Of a stretch of DNA of 7,370 nt, positions 5,160 to 7,370 are shown one piece after another. The translations under genes and the position numbers were made by a program. The notes under the pieces are model-generated. The model was not told the origin of the DNA. It made no database searches and saw only the letters and a program-made list of their open reading frames with translations. Source of the stretch: Nitrospira sp. (lineage in GTDB: Bacteria > Nitrospirota > JACRHL01); NCBI GenBank assembly GCA_026994095.1, contig JALWRU010000132.1, positions 1-7,370 of the forward strand, read 5' to 3'. How positions within the stretch are numbered: the stretch's first letter is position 1; every line of letters starts with the position of its first letter.

Positions 5160-6415
5160 GTGTCTTCTGGAAAGCGGCCGATGCGGTCTGGGCCATCCGT
5201 GAAGATGCCCTCCGAAACCTGCTGGAGGTGGCCCGGCGCGACAACCTGAACCCCGAGGCGGTGGCCAAGAAGCTGGGGCGGCCCCTGAACAATACCTTTT
5301 CGGTAACGGTGCGGAACGGCGTCGCCATCCTGCCGGTGACCGGCCCCCTGTTCCGTCACGCCAACCTGCTTACCCAAGTGAGCGGTGCGACCTCCTATGA
5401 CCTGCTGGCCACGGAGTTTCAGCGGGCCGTGGAGAACAGCCAGGTGAAGGCCATCATCCTGGACATCGACAGTCCCGGTGGTGAGGTCAACGGCAACGCC
5501 GAGTTCGCGGATCAGGTGTTCGAGGCTCGCAGCGTGAAACCCGTCGTCGCCTACGTGTCCGGCATGGCTGCGTCCGCCGCCTACTGGATCGCCAGCGCCG
5601 CCCAGGAAATCGTCACCGCCGAGACCGGTGAACTGGGCAGCATCGGCACCATGGGCACCTTCGTCGATACCACCCAGCGGGACAAGGTCGAGGGGATCCG
5701 CAAGGTCGAAGTGATCTCCAGCCAGTCCCCGGACAAGAACCGGCCGCCCACGGACAAACAAGGTCACGCCCTGCTGCAACAGCGGGTGGACGACCTGGCG
5801 GCAGTATTTGTCCAGAAGGTTGCCCGCAACCGGGGGGTGTCGGAAGAAACCGTCCTCAAAAATTTCGGCCGGGGCGACCTGCTGGTGGGGCAAGCCGCCA
5901 TCGATGCGGGACTCGCCGACCGGTTTGGATCCCTTGAACGACTCATTGATCAACTCAACCAACAGCAAGGAGGCGTTGCCATGAGCGACCCCAAGACGAC
6001 CGGCACGGAAGCGCCGGATTTCCAGATTACCGCCACCCTGGTGCGGGATGAGTATCCCGACGTGGCGGCCGTCCTGACCCAGGCCGGTCACGATACTGGC
6101 TACCAGGAAGGCATCATCGCCGGTGAGCAACAGGCGCGGGAGCGCATCGCCGCCATTCTGGCGTTGCCGGAGGCGGAGGGGCGTGATGGCCTGGCCAAGC
6201 ACGTGGCCTTTTCCACCACTACCGATCTGGAGGGAGCGCGGGCGATGCTCGCCGCCTCTCCCAAGGCCGAAGCGCCGAAGGTCGATCCTTTGGCCACCGC
6301 CATGGCCAGTGTCGACAACCCGGATGTGGGCTCGGATGAAGACGACTCCCACGACAACGCCGCCGCGTCGGTAATCGCTGCCGGCCGTGAGCTCGGCGTG
6401 ATCGCCAATCAGTAA
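5156..6415 (+). CDS. C: Capsid maturation protease, S49/SppA-like (gpC family), with scaffold C-terminus
   Basis: A 419-residue protein; lambda gpC is 439. The N-terminal two thirds is a ClpP/SppA-type serine protease with a Ser-Lys dyad. The oxyanion region is ILDIDSPGGEVNG (101-113). The likely nucleophile is S140 in SGMAASAAYW, and GSIGTMGTF (161-169) and K194 in SSQSPDKNRP are the candidate partners. The S-to-K spacing of about 54 fits lambda S166/K218. The segment GQAAIDAGLADRFGS (245-259) closes the protease domain. Residues from about 276 on are a helical, acidic scaffold domain, also made separately from an internal start at 5981. In lambda the protease enters the procapsid through this scaffold part and cleaves scaffold and portal during maturation. 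The start overlaps the portal stop (ATGA) and has AGGTGA at 5146-5151. The gene ends with tandem stop codons TAA TAA. Confidence 0.95.
   Translation: MSVFWKAADAVWAIREDALRNLLEVARRDNLNPEAVAKKLGRPLNNTFSVTVRNGVAILPVTGPLFRHANLLTQVSGATSYDLLATEFQRAVENSQVKAIILDIDSPGGEVNGNAEFADQVFEARSVKPVVAYVSGMAASAAYWIASAAQEIVTAETGELGSIGTMGTFVDTTQRDKVEGIRKVEVISSQSPDKNRPPTDKQGHALLQQRVDDLAAVFVQKVARNRGVSEETVLKNFGRGDLLVGQAAIDAGLADRFGSLERLIDQLNQQQGGVAMSDPKTTGTEAPDFQITATLVRDEYPDVAAVLTQAGHDTGYQEGIIAGEQQARERIAAILALPEAEGRDGLAKHVAFSTTTDLEGARAMLAASPKAEAPKVDPLATAMASVDNPDVGSDEDDSHDNAAASVIAAGRELGVIANQ
5967..5973 (+). promoter_or_regulatory. Internal Shine-Dalgarno for the nested scaffold gene
   Basis: AAGGAGG, a full match to the anti-Shine-Dalgarno, lies inside the protease reading frame and exactly 7 bases before the in-frame ATG at 5981. 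It is the strongest ribosome site in the window and has no role in the protease itself, so it marks an independent translation start. Confidence 0.88.
5981..6415 (+). CDS. nu3: Nested capsid scaffold protein (Nu3-like), in frame with protease C-terminus
   Basis: Translation from the ATG at 5981 gives a 144-residue protein (starting MSDPKTTGTEAPDFQ) identical to residues 276-419 of the protease. The start follows a consensus AAGGAGG at ideal distance. In lambda the Nu3 scaffold is produced the same way from the 3' part of gene C, in excess over the protease, and it guides assembly of the capsid shell before being degraded. The features seen here fit a scaffold. There is a helical stretch around EGIIAGEQQARERIAAILAL, a low-complexity Ala/Pro/Lys linker, a strongly acidic patch (VGSDEDDSHDN) and a C-terminal helix (NAAASVIAAGRELGVIANQ) that could bind the capsid protein. 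No cysteine or membrane segment is present. The sequence evidence is the ribosome site and frame; the function is inferred from the gene order and lambda precedent. Confidence 0.85.
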   Translation: MSDPKTTGTEAPDFQITATLVRDEYPDVAAVLTQAGHDTGYQEGIIAGEQQARERIAAILALPEAEGRDGLAKHVAFSTTTDLEGARAMLAASPKAEAPKVDPLATAMASVDNPDVGSDEDDSHDNAAASVIAAGRELGVIANQ

Positions 6416-6430
6416 TAAGGAAACAGAACC

Positions 6431-6808
6431 ATGCCCAACGTGAATCCGATCTTTACCTCGACCCCGTACACCCCGGACCGGCTCATCGGTGGCGACCTCA
6501 AGCTGGTCACCGAATCGGTAACCCTTGCCCTAGGTCAGAACCTGTTGCGCGGCGCTCTGCTGGGGCAGATCACCGGCAGTGGCGAGTACGTCCTGTCCCT
6601 GGCTGCTGCGGCCGATGGTTCCGAAGTGCCGGTAGCGATCCTGGTAGCGGATACCGATGCCACTGTCGGCGCCACCGTGACCGGTATCTACCTGGCCGGT
6701 GAGTTCAACGACAACGCCATCACCTTCGGCGCCGGTCATACGGCGGCGAGTGTGAAGGACGCCCTGCGCAACCTGAACATCTACCTCAAGAGTCCCGTGC
6801 CCGCGTAG
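6431..6808 (+). CDS. D: Head decoration protein D (lambda gpD family)
   Basis: A 125-residue protein placed between scaffold/protease and major capsid as in lambda, where gpD is 110 residues. Trimers of D bind the outside of the expanded shell at its three-fold positions and lock it against internal DNA pressure. Family features visible here are the N-terminal arm with FTSTPYTPDRLIGGDLKLVT and the beta-rich core, LGQNLLRGALLGQITGSGEY. The pattern continues with VPVAILVADTDAT, an AGEFNDNAITFGAG segment, and a C-terminal RNLNIYLKSPVPA. The start is supported by AAGGA (6417-6421) 9 bases upstream, immediately after the tandem stops of the preceding gene. Codon use is like its neighbours. A strong hairpin with a T-tract follows the stop by about 20 bases and separates D from the capsid gene. 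Confidence 0.94.
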   Translation: MPNVNPIFTSTPYTPDRLIGGDLKLVTESVTLALGQNLLRGALLGQITGSGEYVLSLAAAADGSEVPVAILVADTDATVGATVTGIYLAGEFNDNAITFGAGHTAASVKDALRNLNIYLKSPVPA

Positions 6809-6828
6809 CGGCCCACACATCTCTATAC

Positions 6829-6868
6829 AGGCCCCATTCGGTTCTTCCGGGTGGGGCCTTTTCTTTTT
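6829..6868 (+). terminator. Strong intrinsic-terminator-like hairpin between D and E
   Basis: The arms AGGCCCCATTCGG (6829-6841) and CCGGGTGGGGCCT (6847-6859) pair over 13 positions, with two T-G wobbles, around a 5-base loop TTCTT. The T-rich run TTTTCTTTTT (6859-6868) follows directly. This is the form of a rho-independent terminator. It lies inside the head operon, just before the capsid gene's GGAG ribosome site (6869-6872), so in the lytic cycle it is presumably bypassed by antitermination, acts partially, or works as an mRNA-stabilising or processing hairpin. Confidence 0.85.
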
Positions 6869-6880
6869 GGAGCAAGACCC

Positions 6881-7370
6881 ATGGATCTTTTCAGCACGAA
6901 TACCCTGACGGCGGTGGTGGACAGCCTTATCCGTCCCCCGTCGTTTTTCCTGGACCGATATTTTCCCACCATCGAAACCTCGGAGACGGAGGAGATTCAC
7001 TTCGATGTCACCGATGCGGAGGAACGGCTGGCCCCGTTTGTCTCGCCACTGCTGGAAGGCAAGCTGGTCGAGTCCCAGGGCTTCAACACCAAGACCTTCA
7101 AGCCGGCCTATATCAAGGACAAGGTGGTGTTCGATCCGTTCAGCCCCTTGAAGCGCCGTGCCGGTGAGGCCATCGGTGGCAGTGCCCGCCCCATGGATCG
7201 CTCTGCAGCCAACCTGGCGGACGCCCTGGCCAAACAGTCCGTGCGGCTGAACCGCCGCCTGGAGGTAATGGCGGCGGAGACCCTGCGCACCGGCCAGGTC
7301 ACCGTGATCGGTGATGGGTTCCCCTCTCAGGTGGTGAACTACGAGCGCAATGTGGCTCACACCATCACCC
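6881..7370 (+). CDS. E: Major capsid protein, lambda gpE family, C-terminus outside window
   Basis: The frame opens with ATG 6881 (MDLFSTNTLTAVVDSLIRPP) and is still open at the right edge, so 163 residues are visible out of about 340 expected (lambda gpE is 341). This protein builds the icosahedral shell with the HK97 fold. Recognisable gpE-family features are the N-terminal FFLDRYFPTIETSETEEIHF, APFVSPLLEGKLVESQGF, and FKPAYIKDKVVFDPFSPLKR. Then follow a helical stretch around NRRLEVMAAETLRTGQVTVI, corresponding to the long spine helix region, and the Gly-Asp-Gly turn before FPSQVVNYERN. The ribosome site GGAG lies at 6869-6872, 8 bases upstream, and directly follows the T-tract of the preceding hairpin. 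High expression is expected because hundreds of copies are needed per head. No internal stop or frameshift is seen in the visible part. Confidence 0.95.
   Translation, partial: MDLFSTNTLTAVVDSLIRPPSFFLDRYFPTIETSETEEIHFDVTDAEERLAPFVSPLLEGKLVESQGFNTKTFKPAYIKDKVVFDPFSPLKRRAGEAIGGSARPMDRSAANLADALAKQSVRLNRRLEVMAAETLRTGQVTVIGDGFPSQVVNYERNVAHTIT

Noticed and set aside
5000..6352. Open frame of 450 codons on the minus strand, antisense to portal and protease genes
   Set aside because: Antisense frames stay open by chance in GC-rich coding DNA. The translation has no recognisable domain and the plus-strand genes here are certain.
1..7370. A previously undescribed defence, retron, CRISPR or other exotic system
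   Set aside because: No reverse transcriptase, nuclease cluster, repeat array, toxin-antitoxin pair or structured RNA is visible. Nearly all of the window is a standard lambda-type head module.

Overview
The window carries the left part of the head-morphogenesis operon of a lambda-type tailed (siphovirus-like) phage, almost certainly a prophage. The host is probably a GC-rich Gammaproteobacterium: the coding DNA is clearly GC-rich, good AAGGAG-type ribosome sites are present, and the proteins resemble those I associate with Halomonas, Marinobacter, Pseudomonas and related prophages. The host call is a guess from composition and family memory; no chromosomal gene is present to fix it.

Layout. 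Positions 1-279 hold two small genes on the minus strand: an incomplete short protein and a 52-residue DUF6900-like protein, which look co-transcribed. Positions 280-387 are a divergent, AT-rich intergenic region. On the plus strand there follow two small predicted membrane proteins (388-684 and about 669-824). A gap of about 100 bp (825-924) is the natural place to look for a cos or terminase-binding site.

From 925 to the right edge the genes are tightly packed, all on the plus strand, in the canonical lambda order Nu1-A-W-B-C(Nu3)-D-E: small terminase, large terminase, head-tail connector W, portal, S49-type protease with a nested in-frame scaffold gene, decoration protein D, and major capsid protein E (cut by the window end). 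Small and large terminase cut and pump DNA through the portal. The scaffold and protease template and mature the procapsid made of E. D stabilises the expanded shell, and W prepares the portal vertex for tail attachment. Junctions at W/B (TGATG) and B/C (ATGA) overlap, as expected for translational coupling.

The two most informative non-standard signals are a textbook Shine-Dalgarno in the middle of the protease gene, which marks the start of a Nu3-like scaffold, and a very strong intrinsic-terminator-like hairpin between D and E, placed directly against the ribosome site of the capsid gene. A 16-bp palindrome at 628-643 in the early small-gene region may be an operator. I see no tRNA, insertion sequence, CRISPR array or att site. 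I found no evidence for a new biological system; the head module itself is conventional.
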